From Colletes latitarsis (taxonomy: Eukaryota; Arthropoda; Insecta; Hymenoptera; Colletidae), in NCBI RefSeq assembly GCF_051014445.1, contig NC_135144.1, positions 1,860,001-1,924,000 of the forward strand: a stretch of DNA of 64,000 nt, given 5' to 3'. The position numbers were made by a program, and so were the translations under genes. Under the pieces are notes generated by a model that was not told where the DNA came from, searched no databases, and saw nothing but the letters and a program-made list of their open reading frames with translations. Shown here in pieces: positions 1 through 11,180 of this stretch; the stretch's first letter is position 1; the number at the start of each line of letters is the position of its first letter.

Positions 1-173
1 GTGGTACCACATTACTACGTTATTCAAACCCGGAAATTCCCAGGATCTGACCAACAGGTATGCGAAGAAGGCAAAATCATGAACCAGATGCGGGCATAAC
101 CCTGACCTAACCCAGACCTAACCAGTGTTATCCTTTAAAATGTGGATCGAAACCAGGTTTAATTGACTGTTTC

Positions 174-189
174 AATGTGGTACCACATT
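174..189. repeat. 16-bp perfect dyad in each class A monomer (example)
   Basis: AATGTGGTACCACATT equals its own reverse complement. It recurs once per monomer in the commonest class and contains a GGTACC (KpnI) site. In classes with 'cagtgtggtaccaca' the perfect core shrinks to about 12 bp. In classes B, E, G and K it is broken by substitutions. A symmetric site repeated every 176 bp could bind a dimeric protein or extrude a cruciform; neither is shown by the sequence. Confidence 0.9.
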
Positions 190-352
190 ACTACGTGATT
201 CAAACCCTTAAAAAGCGAGGATCTGGCCAACAAGTTTGCGAAGAAAGCAAAATGATGAGCCAGATGCGGGCATAACCCAGACCTAACCCAGACCTAACCA
301 GTGTTATCCTTTAAAATGTGGATCGGAACCAGGTTTAATTGACTGTTTCAAT
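177..352 (+). repeat. Representative class A monomer (176 bp)
   Basis: One complete monomer, set in phase at the GTGG of the central dyad. In order it holds the right half of the dyad, 'attactacgtgattcaaaccc', an A-rich tract, 'ggatctggccaacaagtttgcgaag', 'gccagatgcgggcataaccc', two 11-bp cctaacccaga units, 'ccagtgttatcctttaaaatgtgg', and 'aaccaggtttaattgactg' leading into the next dyad. Class A is the commonest type. It is marked by 'cctttaaaatgtggatcg' before the next dyad and by 'ttcaatgtggtaccac'. Confidence 0.9.
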
Positions 353-1409
353 GTGGTACCACATTACTACGTGATTCAAACCCGAAAAAAGCCAGGATCT
401 GGCCAACAAGTTTGCGAAGAAAGCAAAATCATGAGCCAGATGCGGGCATAACCTAGACCTAACCCAGACCTGACCGGTGTTATCCTCTAAAATATTGATC
501 GAAACCAGGTTTAGTTGTCTGTTCCAGTGTGGCTCCAAATTACTACGTGATTCAAACCCGAAAAAACCCAGGATCTGGCCAACAAGTATGCGATGAATGC
601 AAAATCATGAGCCAGATGCGGGCATAACCCAGACCTAACCCAGACCTAACCGGTGTTATACTCTAAAATATTGATCGAATCCAAGTTTAACGGACTGTTT
701 CTGTGTGGTACCACATTACTGCGTGGTTCAAACCCGAAAAAACCCAGGATCTGGCCAACAAGAATGCGGAAAAGGCAAAATCTTGAGCCAGATGCGGGCA
801 TAACACAGACCTAACCCAGACCTAACCAGTGTTATCCTTTAAATTGTGGATCGAAACCAGGTTTAATTGTCTGTTTCAGTGAGGTGTCACATTACTACGT
901 GTTTCAAACCAGAGAAAACCAAGGATCTGGCCAACAAGAATGCGGAAAAGGCAAAATCATGAGTCAGATGCTGGCATAACCCAGACCTAACCCAGACCTA
1001 ACCGGTGTTATACTCTAAAATATTGATCGAATCCAAGTTTAACGGACTGTTTCTGTGTGGTACCACATTACTGCGTGGTTCAAACCCGAAAAAACCCAGG
1101 ATCTGGCCAACAAGAATGCGGAAAAGGCAAAATTTTGAGCCAGATGCGGGCATAACCCAGACCTAACCCAGACCTAACCAGTGTTATCCTTTAAAATGTG
1201 GATCGAGACCAGGTTTAATTGACTGTTTCAATGTGGTACCACATTACTACGTGATTCAAACCCGAAAAAACCCAGGATCTGGCCAACAAGTTTGCGAAGA
1301 AAGCAAAATCATGAGCCAGATGGGGCCATAACCCAGACCTTACCCAGACCTAACCGGTTTTTATCCTGTAAAATATTGATCGAAACCAGGTTTAGTTGTC
1401 TGTTCCAGT

Positions 1410-1585
1410 GTGGCTCCAAATTACTACGTGATTCAAACCCGAAAAAACCCAGGATCTGGCCAACAAGTTTGCGAAGAAAGCAAAATCATGAGCCAAATGT
1501 GGGCATAACCCAGACCTAACCCAGACCTAACCGGTGTTACCGACTAAAATATTGGTCGGAACCAGGTTTAATTGTCTGTTTCAGT
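1410..1585 (+). repeat. Class E monomer: dyad destroyed
   Basis: The usual GTGGTACCACATT is replaced by 'gtggctccaaatt', which removes both the palindrome and the KpnI site. The unit preceding it carries 'aggtttagttgtctgttccag'. The class recurs at about 530, 3340, 4390, 7030, 11762, 14218, 16507, 23549, 36150, 41605, 45829, 55360 and 63452. It usually stands downstream of class I, or of a class A unit with 'gatggggcc'. Confidence 0.8.
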
Positions 1586-1761
1586 GAGGTGTCACATTAC
1601 TACGTGTTTCAAACCAGAGAAAACCAAGGATCTGGCCAACAAGAATGCGGAAAAGGCAAAATCATGAGTCAGATGCTGGCATAACCCAGACCTAACCCAG
1701 ACCTAACCGGTGTTATACTCTAAAATATTGATCGAATCCAAGTTTAACGGACTGTTTCTGT
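1586..1761 (+). repeat. Class B monomer
   Basis: It is marked by 'cagtgaggtgtcacatt' in place of the dyad, 'tacgtgtttcaaaccagagaa', 'aagaatgcggaaaagg' and 'gagtcagatgctggc'. The sequence before it usually reads 'accgactaaaatattggtcgg', a short inverted repeat (ccgac/gtcgg). It is often followed directly by class C. The B-C pair recurs near 0.89, 4.57, 7.2, 8.6, 12.8, 15.6, 21.3, 26.2, 29.55 and 56.4 kb. Confidence 0.8.
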
Positions 1762-1937
1762 GTGGTACCACATTACTGCGTGGTACAAACCCGAAAAAAC
1801 CCAGGATCTGGCCAACAAGAATGCGGAAAAGGCAAAATCTTGAGCCAGATGCGGGCATAACCCAGACCTAACCCAGACCTAACCAGTGTTATCCTTTAAA
1901 ATGTGGATCGAAACCAGGTTTAATTGACTGTTTCAAT
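1762..1937 (+). repeat. Class C monomer
   Basis: It is preceded by 'tatactctaaaatattgatcg' and 'aatccaagtttaacggactg'. The dyad is entered from 'tttctgtgtgg', and the following motif is 'attactgcgtgg' instead of 'attactacgtga'. In most C copies the next bases are 'ttcaaaccc', giving 'ggttcaaaccc'; this copy has 'ggtacaaaccc'. Class C normally sits directly after class B. Confidence 0.75.
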
Positions 1938-3793
1938 GTGGTACCACATTACTACGTGATTCAAACCCGAAAAAACCCAGGATCTGGCCAACAAGTTTGC
2001 GAAGAAAGCAAAATCATGAGCCAGATGCGGGCGTAACCCAGACCTATCCCAGACCTAACCAGTGTTATCCTTTAAAATGTGGATCGAAACCTGGTTTAAT
2101 TGACTGTTTCAATGTGGTACCACATTACTACGTGATTCAAACCCGAAAATTCCCAGGATCTGGCCAACAACTATGCGAAGAAAGCAAAATCATGGGCCAG
2201 ATGCGGGCATATACCAGACCTAACCCAGACCTAACCGGTGTTACCGACTAAAATACTGACCGAATCCAGGTTTAATTGACTGTTACTGTGTGGTACCACA
2301 TTACTACGTTATTCAAACCCGGAAATTCCCAGGATCTGACCAACAGGTATGCGAAGAAGGCAAAATCATGAGCCAGATGCGGGCATAACCCAGACCTAAC
2401 CCAGACCTAACCAGTGTTATCCTTTAAAATGTGGATCGAAACCAGGTTTAATTGACAGTTTCAATGTGGTACCACATTACTACGTGATTCAAACCCGAAA
2501 AAACCCAGGATCTGGCCAACAAGTTTGCGAAGAAAGCAAAATCATGAGCCAAATGTAGGCATAACCCAGACCTAACCCAGACCTAACCGGTGTTACCGAC
2601 TAAAATATTGGTCGGAACCAGGTTTAATTGTCTGTTTCAGTGAGGTGTCACATTACTACGTGTTTCAAACCAGAGAAAACCAAGGATCTGGCCAACAAGA
2701 ATGCGGAAAAGGCAAAATCATGAGTCAGATGCTGGCATAACCCAGACCTCACCCAGACCTAACCGGTGTTACCGACTAAAATATTGGTCGGAACCAGGTT
2801 TAATTGTCTGTTTCATTGTGGTACCACATAACAACGTGATTCAAACCCGAAAAAACCCAGGATCTGGCCAACAAGTTTGCGAAGAAGGCAAAATCATGAG
2901 CCAGATGTGGGCATAACCCAGACCTAACCCATACCTAACCGGTGTTATCCTCCAAAATATTGATCGAATCCAGGTTTAATTGACTGTTACTGTGTGGTAC
3001 CACATTACTACGTGATACAAACCCGAAAATTCCCAGGATCTGGCCAACAACTATGCGAAGAAGGCAAAATCATGAGCCAGATGCGGGCGTAACCCAGACC
3101 TAACCCAGACCAAACCGGTGTTACCGACTAAAATATTGGTCGGAACCAGGTTTAATTGTCTGTTTCATTGTGGTACCACATTAGTACGTGATCCAAAGCC
3201 GAATAAACCCATGATTTAGCCAACAAGTATGCGAAGAATGCAAAATCATGAGCCAGATGCGGGCATAACCCAGACCTTACCCAGACCTAACCGGTTTTTA
3301 TCCTCTAAAATATTGATCGAAACCAGGTTTAGTTGTCTGTTCCAGTGTGCTCCAAATTACTACGTGATTCAAACCAGAGAAAACCAAGGATCTGTCCAAC
3401 AAGTGTTCGAAGAAGGCAAAATCATGGGCCAGATGCGGGCATATACCAGACCTAACCCAGACCTAACCGGTGTTACCGACTAAAATACTGACCGAATCCA
3501 GGTTTAATTGACTGTTACTGCGTGGTACCACATTACTACGTTATTCAAACCCGGAAATTCCCAGGATCTGAACAACAGGTATGCGAAGAAGGCAAAATCA
3601 TGAGCCAGATGCGGGCATAACCCAGACCTAACCCAGACCTAACCAGTGTTATCCTCTAAAATGTGGATCGAAACCAGGTTTAATTGACTGTTTCAATGTG
3701 GTACCACATTACTACGTGATTCAAACCCGAGAAAAGCGAGGATCTGGCCAACAAGTTTGCGAAGAAAGCAAAATGATGAGCCAGATGCGGGCA

Positions 3794-3811
3794 TAACCCA
3801 GACCTAACCAG
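3794..3811 (+). repeat. 11-bp sub-repeat, one-copy allele
   Basis: Here 'taacccagacctaaccag' holds a single unit, so this monomer is 11 bp shorter. Other one-copy monomers start near 8888, 10814, 13971, 21541, 29831, 36955, 38880 and 46631. Their flanking haplotypes differ, which points to several independent losses followed by block copying. Confidence 0.85.
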
Positions 3812-4319
3812 TGTTATCCTTTAAAATGTGGATCGAAACCAGGTTTAATTGACTGTTTCAATGTGGTACCACATTACTACGAGATTCAAACCCGAAAAAA
3901 GCCAGGATCTGGCCAACAAGTTTGCGAAGAAAGCAAAATCATGAGCCAGATGCGGGCATAACCCAGACCTAACCCAGACCTAACCGGTGTTATCCTCTAA
4001 AATATTGATCGAAACCAAGTTTAATCGACTGTTTCAGTGTGGTACCACATTAGTACGTGATCCAAACCCGAATAAACCCAGGATCTGACCAACAAGTATG
4101 CGAAGAATGCAAAATCATGAGCCAGATGCGGGCATAACCCAGACCTTACCCAGACTTAACCGGTTTTATCCTCCAAAATGTGGATCGAAACCGGGATTAA
4201 TTGACTGTTTCAATGTGGTACCACATTACTACGTGATTCAAATCCAAAAAAATCCAGGATATGGCCAACAACTATGCGAAGAAGGCAAAATCATGAGCCA
4301 GATGGGGCATAACCCAGAC

Positions 4320-5060
4320 CTTACCCAGACCTAACCGGTTTTTATCCTCTAAAATATTGATCGAAACCAGGTTTAGTTGTCTGTTCCAGTGTGGCTCCAA
4401 ATTACTACGTGATTCAAACCCGAAAAAACCCAGGATCTGGCCAACAAGTTTGCGAAGAAAGCAAAATCATGAGCCAAATGTGGGCATAACCCAGACCTAA
4501 CCCAGACCTAACCGGTGTTACCGACTAAAATATTGGTCGGAACCAGGTTTAATTGTCTGTTTCAGTGAGGTGTCACATTACTACGTGTTTCAAACCAGAG
4601 AAAACCAAGGATCTGGCCAACAAGAATGCGGAAAAGGCAAAATCATGAGTCAGATGCTGGCATAACCCAGACCTAACCCAGACCTAACCGGTGTTATACT
4701 CTAAAATATTGATCGAATCCAAGTTTAACGGACTGTTTCTGTGTGGTACCACATTACTGCGTGGTTCAAACCCGAAAAAACCCAGGATCTGGCCAACAAG
4801 AATGCGGAAAAGGCAAAATTTTGAGCCAGATGCGGGCATAACCCAGACCTAACCCAGACCTAACCAGTGTTATCCTTTAAAATGTGGATCGAGACCAGGT
4901 TTAATTGACTGTTTCAATGTGGTACCACATTACTACGTGATTCAAACCCGAAAAAACCCAGGATCTGGCCAACAAGTTTGCGAAGAAAGCAAAATCATGA
5001 GCCAGATGCGGGCGTAACCCAGACCTAACCCAGACCTAACCAGTGTTATCCTTTAAAATG
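4320..5060 (+). repeat. Mosaic block related to 1.0-1.7 kb
   Basis: The left part matches 1340-1690 (E then B) at an offset of about 2981. From about 4695 the better match is 1006-1300 at an offset of 3685, shown by the private words 'aaaattttgagcc' and 'gatcgagaccagg'. The block therefore joins two segments that are separate in the 1-kb region. This is a recombination junction inside satellite sequence. Confidence 0.65.
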
Positions 5061-5974
5061 TGGATCGAAACCTGGTTTAATTGACTGTTTCAATGTGGTA
5101 CCACATTACTACGTGATTCAAACCTGAAAATTCCCAGGATATGGCCAACAACTATGCGAAGAAAGCAAAATCATGAGCCAGATGCGGGCATAACCCAGAC
5201 CTAACCCAGACCAAACCGGTGTTACCGACTAAAATATTGGTCGGAACCAGGTTTAATTGTCTGTTTCATTGTGGTACCACATAACTACGTGATTGAAACC
5301 AGAGAAAACCAAGGATCCGGCCAACAAGAATGCGGAAAATGCAAAATCATGCGTCAGATGCTGGCATAACCCAAACCTAACCCAGACCTAACCGGTTTTA
5401 TCCTCTAAAATATTGATCGAAACCAAGTTTAATCGACTGTTTCAGTGTGGTACCACATTACTACGTGATTCAAATCCAAAAAAACCCAGGATCTGGCCAA
5501 CAACTATGCGAGGAAGGCAAAATCATGAGCCAGATGCGGGCATAGCCCAGACCTAACCCAGACCTAACCAGTGTTATCCTTTAAAATGTGGATCGAAACC
5601 AGGTTTAATTGATTGTTTCAATGTGGTACCACATTACTACGTGATTCAAACCCTAAAAAACCCAGGATCTGGCCAACAAGTATGCGAAGAAGGCAAAATC
5701 ATGAGCCAGATGCGGGCATAACCCAGACCTAACCCAGACCTAACCGGTGTTATCCTCTAAAATATTGATCGAAACCAAGTTTATTGGACTGTTTCAGTGT
5801 GGTACCATAATTACTACCCGATTCAAACCCGAATAAACCCAGGATCTGACCAACAAGTATGCGAAGAATGCAAAATCATGGGCCAGATGCGGGCATATAC
5901 CAGACCTAACCCAGACATACCGGTGTTATCGACTAAAATACTGACCGAACCCAGGTTTAATTGACTGTTACTGT

Positions 5975-8155
5975 GTGGTACCACATTACTACGTTATTCA
6001 AACCCGGAAATTCCCAGGATCTGACCAACAGGTATGCGAAGAAGGCAAAATCATGAACCAGATGCGGGCATAACCCTGACCTAACCCAGACCTAACCAGT
6101 GTTATCCTTTAAAATGTGGATCGAAACCAGGTTTAATTGACTGTTTCAATGTGGTACCACATTACTACGTGATTCAAACCCTTAAAAAGCGAGGATCTGG
6201 CCAACAAGTTTGCGAAGAAAGCAAAATGATGAGCCAGATGCGGGCATAACCCAGACCTAACCCAGACCTAACCAGTGTTATCCTTTAAAATGTGGATCGG
6301 AACCAGGTTTAATTGACTGTTTCAATGTGGTACCACATTACTACGTGATTCAAACCCGAAAAAAGCCAGGATCTGGCCAACAAATTTGCGAAGAAAGCAA
6401 AATCATGAGCCAGATGCGGGCATAACCTAGACCTAACCCAGACCTGACCGGTGTTATCCTCTAAAATATTGATCGAAACAAAGTTTAATCGACTGTTTCA
6501 GTGTGGTACAACATTACTACCTGATTCAAACCCGAATAAACCCAGGATCTGGCCAACAAGTATGCGATGAATGCAAAATCATGAGCCAGATGCGGGCATA
6601 ACCCAGACCTAACCCAGACCTAACCGGTGTTATACTCTAAAATATTGATCGAATCCAAGTTTAACGGACTGTTTCTGTGTGGTACCACATTACTGCGTGG
6701 TTCAAACCCGAAAAAACCCAGGATCTGGCCAACAAGAATGCGGAAAAGGCAAAATCTTGAGCCAGATGCGGGCATAACACAGACCTAACCCAGACCTAAC
6801 CAGTGTTATCCTTTAAAATGTGGATCGAAACCAGGTTTAATTATCTGTTTCAATGTGGTACCACATTACTACGTGATTCAAACCCGAAAAAACCCAGGAT
6901 CTGGCCAACAAGTTTGCGAAGAAAGCAAAATCATGAGCCAGATGGGGCCATAACCCAGACCTTACCCAGACCTAACCGGTTTTTATCCTCTAAAATATTG
7001 ATCGAAACCAGGTTTAGTTGTCTGTTCCAGTGTGGCTCCAAATTACTACGTGATTCAAACCCGAAAAAACCCAGGATCTGGCCAACAAGTTTGCGAAGAA
7101 AGCAAAATCATGAGCCAAATGTGGGCATAACCCAGACCTAACCCAGACCTAACCGGTGTTACCGACTAAAATATTGGTCGGAACCAGGTTTAATTGTCTG
7201 TTTCAGTGAGGTGTCACATTACTACGTGTTTCAAACCAGAGAAAACCAAGGATCTGGCCAACAAGAATGCGGAAAAGGCAAAATCATGAGTCAGATGCTG
7301 GCATAACCCAGACCTAACCCAGACCTAACCGGTGTTATACTCTAAAATATTGATCGAATCCAAGTTTAACGGACTGTTTCTGTGTGGTACCACATTACTG
7401 CGTGGTACAAACCCGAAAAAACCCAGGATCTGGCCAACAAGAATGCGGAAAAGGCAAAATCTTGAGCCAGATGCGGGCATAACCCAGACCTAACCCAGAC
7501 CTAACCAGTGTTATCCTTTAAAATGTGGATCGAAACCAGGTTTAATTGACTGTTTCAATGTGGTACCACATTACTACGTGATTCAAACCCGAAAAAACCC
7601 AGGATCTGGCCAACAAGTTTGCGAAGAAAGCAAAATCATGAGCCAGATGCGGGCGTAACCCAGACCTATCCCAGACCTAACCAGTGTTATCCTTTAAAAT
7701 GTGGATCGAAACCTGGTTTAATTGACTGTTTCAATGTGGTACCACATTACTACGTGATTCAAACCCGAAAATTCCCAGGATCTGGCCAACAACTATGCGA
7801 AGAAAGCAAAATCATGGGCCAGATGCGGGCATATACCAGACCTAACCCAGACCTAACCGGTGTTACCGACTAAAATACTGACCGAATCCAGGTTTAATTG
7901 ACTGTTACTGTGTGGTACCACATTACTACGTTATTCAAACCCGGAAATTCCCAGGATCTGACCAACAGGTATGCGAAGAAGGCAAAATCATGAGCCAGAT
8001 GCGGGCATAACCCAGACCTAACCCAGACCTAACCAGTGTTATCCTTTAAAATGTGGATCGAAACCAGGTTTAATTGACAGTTTCAATGTGGTACCACATT
8101 ACTACGTGATTCAAACCCGAAAAAACCCAGGATCTGGCCAACAAGTTTGCGAAGA
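5975..8155 (+). repeat. Duplicated block 1, copy b (pairs with 1-2530)
   Basis: This is the second copy of the block at the window start, two monomers shorter between about 6800 and 6860. At 6474-6560 it has an 'acaacattactacctgatt' monomer where copy a has a class E monomer. Similarity to copy a fades after about 8155, where 'gaagaaaacaaaatc' and class A sequence replace the 'aaatgtaggc' unit. Confidence 0.85.
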
Positions 8156-8499
8156 AAACAAAATCATGAGCCAGATGCGGGCATAACCCAGACCTAACCC
8201 AGACCTAACCGGTGTTATCGTCTAAAATATTGATCGAAACCAAGTTTAATCGACTGTTTCAGTGTGGCACAACATTACTACCTGATTCAAACCCGAATAA
8301 ACCCAGGATCTGGCCAACAAGTATGCGATGAAGGCAAAATCATGAGCCAGATGCGGGCATAACCCAGACCTAACCCAGACCTAACCGGTGTTATCCTCTA
8401 AAATATTGATCGAAACCAAGTTTAATGGACTGTTTCAGTGTGGTACCACATTACTACGTGATTCAATCCCGAAAAAAGCCAGGATCTGGCCAACAAGTT

Positions 8500-9800
8500 T
8501 GCGAAGAAAGCAAAATCATGAGCCAAATGTGGGCATAACCCAGACCTAACCCAGACCTAACCGGTGTTACCGACTAAAATATTGGTCGGAACCAGGTTTA
8601 ATTGTCTGTTTCAGTGAGGTGTCACATTACTACGTGTTTCAAACCAGAGAAAACCAAGGATCTGGCCAACAAGAATGCGGAAAAGGCAAAATCATGAGTC
8701 AGATGCTGGCATAACCCAGACCTAACCCAGACCTAACCGGTGTTATACTCTAAAATATTGATCGAATCCAAGTTTAACGGACTGTTTCTGTGTGGTACCA
8801 CATTACTGCGTGGTTCAAACCCGAAAAAACCCAGGATCTGGCCAACAAGAATGCGGAAAAGGCAAAATCATGAGCCAGATGCGGGCATAACCCAGACCTA
8901 ACCAGTGTTATCCTTTAAAATGTGGATCGAAACCAGGTTTAATTGACTGTCTCAATGTGGTACCACATTACTACGTGATTCAAACCCGAAAAAACCCAGG
9001 ATCTGGCCAACAAGTTTGCGAAGAAAGCAAAATCATGAGCCAAATGTGGGCATAACCAAGACCTAACCCAGACCTAACCGGTGTTACCGACTAAAATATT
9101 GGTCGGAACCAGGTTTAATTGTCTGTTTCAGTGAGGTGTCACATTACTACGTGTTTCAAACCAGAGAAAACCAAGGATCTGGCCAACAAGAATGCGGAAA
9201 AGGCAAAATCATGAGTCAGATGCTGGCATAACCCAGACCTCACCCAGACCTAACCGGTGTTGCCTACTAAAATATTGGTCGGAACCAGGTTTAATTGTCT
9301 GTTTCATTGTGGTACCACATAACAACGTGATTCAAACCCGAAAAAACCCAGGATCTGGCCAACAAGTTTGCGAAGAAAGCAAAATCATGAGCCAAATGTG
9401 GGCATAACCCAGACCTAACCCAGACCTAACCGGTGTTACCGACTAAAATATTGGTCGGAACCAGGTTTAATTCCCTGTTACTGAGTGGTACCACATTACT
9501 ACGTTATTCAAACCCGGAAATTCCCAGGATCTGACCAACATGTATGCGAAGAAGGCAAAATCATGAGCCAGATGTTGGCATAACCCAGACCTAACCCAGA
9601 CCTAACCGGTGTTATCCTCCAAAATATTGATCGAATTCAGGTTTAATTGACTGTTACTGTGTGGTACCACATTACTACGTGATACAAACCCGAGAATTCC
9701 CAGGATCTGGCCAACAACTATGCGAAGAAGGCAAAATCATGAGCCAGATGCGGGCGTAACCCAGACCTAACCCAGAGCTAACCAGTGTTATCCTTTAAAA
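8500..9800 (+). repeat. Duplicated block 2, copy a (pairs with 21154-22454)
   Basis: The block matches 21154-22454 at a constant offset of 12654 bp. Shared private variants include 'gactgtctcaatgtgg' (8945), the one-copy 11-bp allele near 8888, 'cctcacccagacc' and 'ggtaccacataacaacg'. After about 9800 the monomer classes differ. Confidence 0.8.
9485..9660 (+). repeat. Class J monomer
   Basis: It is marked by 'cctgttactgagtggtacc' at the dyad, 'acgttattcaaacccgg', 'gaccaacatgtatgcgaag' and 'gatgttggcataac'. It is followed by a unit with 'tcctccaaaatattgatcg' and 'cgtgatacaaaccc'. It recurs near 10.54, 22.13, 37.55, 43.36, 47.22, 49.35 and 57.28 kb; the copies at 44.42, 52.18 and 60.81 kb carry the private change 'catgtacgcg'. 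Confidence 0.75.
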
Positions 9801-10449
9801 TGTGGATCGAAACCTGGTTTAATTGTCTGTTTCATTGTGGTACCACATAACTACGTGATTGAAACCAGAGAAAACCAAGGATCCGGCCAACAAGAATGCG
9901 GAAAATGCAAAATCATGCGTCAGATGCTGGCATAACCCAGACCTAACCCAGACCTAACCGGTGTTATCCTTTAAAATGTGGATCGAATCCAGGTTTAATT
10001 GATCGTTTCAATGTGGTACCACATTACTACGTGATTCAAACCCTAAAAAACCCAGGATCTGGCCAACAAGTATGCGAAGAAGGCAAAATCATGAGCCAGA
10101 TGCGGGCATAACCCAGACCTAACTCAGACCTAACCGGTTTTATCCTCTAAAACGTGGATCGAAACCAGGTTTAATGGACAGTTTCAGTGTGGTATCACAT
10201 TAGTACGTGATCCAAATCCGAATAAACCCATGATCTAACCAACAAGTATGCGAAGAATGCAAAATCATGAGCCAGATGCGGGCATAACCCAGACCTTACC
10301 CAGACTTAACCGGTTTTATGCTCCAAAATGTGGATCGAATCCAAGTGTAACGGACTGTTTCTGTGTGGTACCACATTACTGCGTGATTCAAACCCGAAAA
10401 AACCCAGGATCTGGCCAACAAGTTTGCGAAGAAAGCAAAATCATGAGCC

Positions 10450-11180
10450 AAATGTGGGCATAACCCAGACCTAACCCAGACCTAACCGGTGTTACCGACT
10501 AAAATATTGGTCGGAACCAGGTTTAATTCCCTGTTACTGAGTGGTACCACATTACTACGTTATTCAAACCCGGAAATTCCCAGGATCTGACCAACATGTA
10601 TGCGAAGAAGGCAAAATCATGAGCCAGATGTTGGCATAACCCAGACCTAACCCAGACCTAACCGGTGTTATCCTCCAAAATATTGATCGAATCCAGGTTT
10701 AATTGACTGTTACTGTGTGGTACCACATTACTACGTGATACAAACCCGAAAATTCCCAGGATCTGGCCAACAACTATGCGAAGAAGGCAAAATCATGAGC
10801 CAGATGCGGGCGTAACCCAGACCTAACCAGTGTTATCCTTTAAAATGTGGATCGAAACCTGGTTTAATTGACTGTTTCAATGTGGTACCACATTACTACG
10901 TGATTCAAACCCGAAAAAACCCAGGATCTGGCCAACAAGTTTGCGAAGAAGGCAAAATCATGAGCCAGATGCGGGCATAACCCAGACCTAACCCAGACCA
11001 AACCGGTGTTACCGACTAAAATATTGGTCGGAACCAGGTTTAATTGTCTGTTTCATTGTGGTACGACATAACTACGTGATTGAAACCAGAGAAAACCAAG
11101 GATCCGGCCAACAAGAATGCGGAAAATGCAAAATCATGCGTCAGATGCTGGCATAACCCAGACCTAACCCAGACCTAACC
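10450..11180 (+). repeat. Duplicated block 3, copy a (pairs with 22060-22790)
   Basis: The block matches 22060-22790 with an offset of about 11598 before 10814 and 11609 after it. The 11-bp step is explained by a one-copy 11-bp sub-repeat at 10814 where the other copy has two. The pair therefore dates a slippage event to after the block duplication. Confidence 0.75.

Larger units (their letters stand above)
1..2530 (+). repeat. Duplicated block 1, copy a (pairs with 5975-8155)
   Basis: Private variants are shared with 5975-8155, including 'catgaaccagatgcgggcat' followed by 'aaccctgacc', 'cccttaaaaagcgagg', 'gcgatgaatgc', 'cataacacagacc', 'gatggggccataac' and 'cctatcccagacc'. The offset is 5974 bp up to about 840 and 5622 bp from about 1200 on. 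One copy has therefore lost or gained exactly two monomers (352 bp). Around 500-560 the two copies carry different monomer classes at constant spacing, which looks like a conversion patch. Confidence 0.85.

Noticed and set aside
335..538. Minus-strand 67-codon frame
   Set aside because: It is a reverse-strand reading of two satellite monomers, not repeated as a conserved frame elsewhere and without recognisable features.
700..800. tRNA-derived monomer, because of 'ggttcaaaccc'
   Set aside because: I could not lay out acceptor, anticodon and T arms around it, and no A box stands at the right distance upstream. Only a B-box-like word remains.
3400..3425. CENP-B box in class E monomers (ttcgaagaaggc)
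   Set aside because: It matches TTCG, the central A and one C of the consensus NTTCGNNNNANNCGGGN, but lacks the CGGG end. Other classes have even less, so I do not call a CENP-B box.
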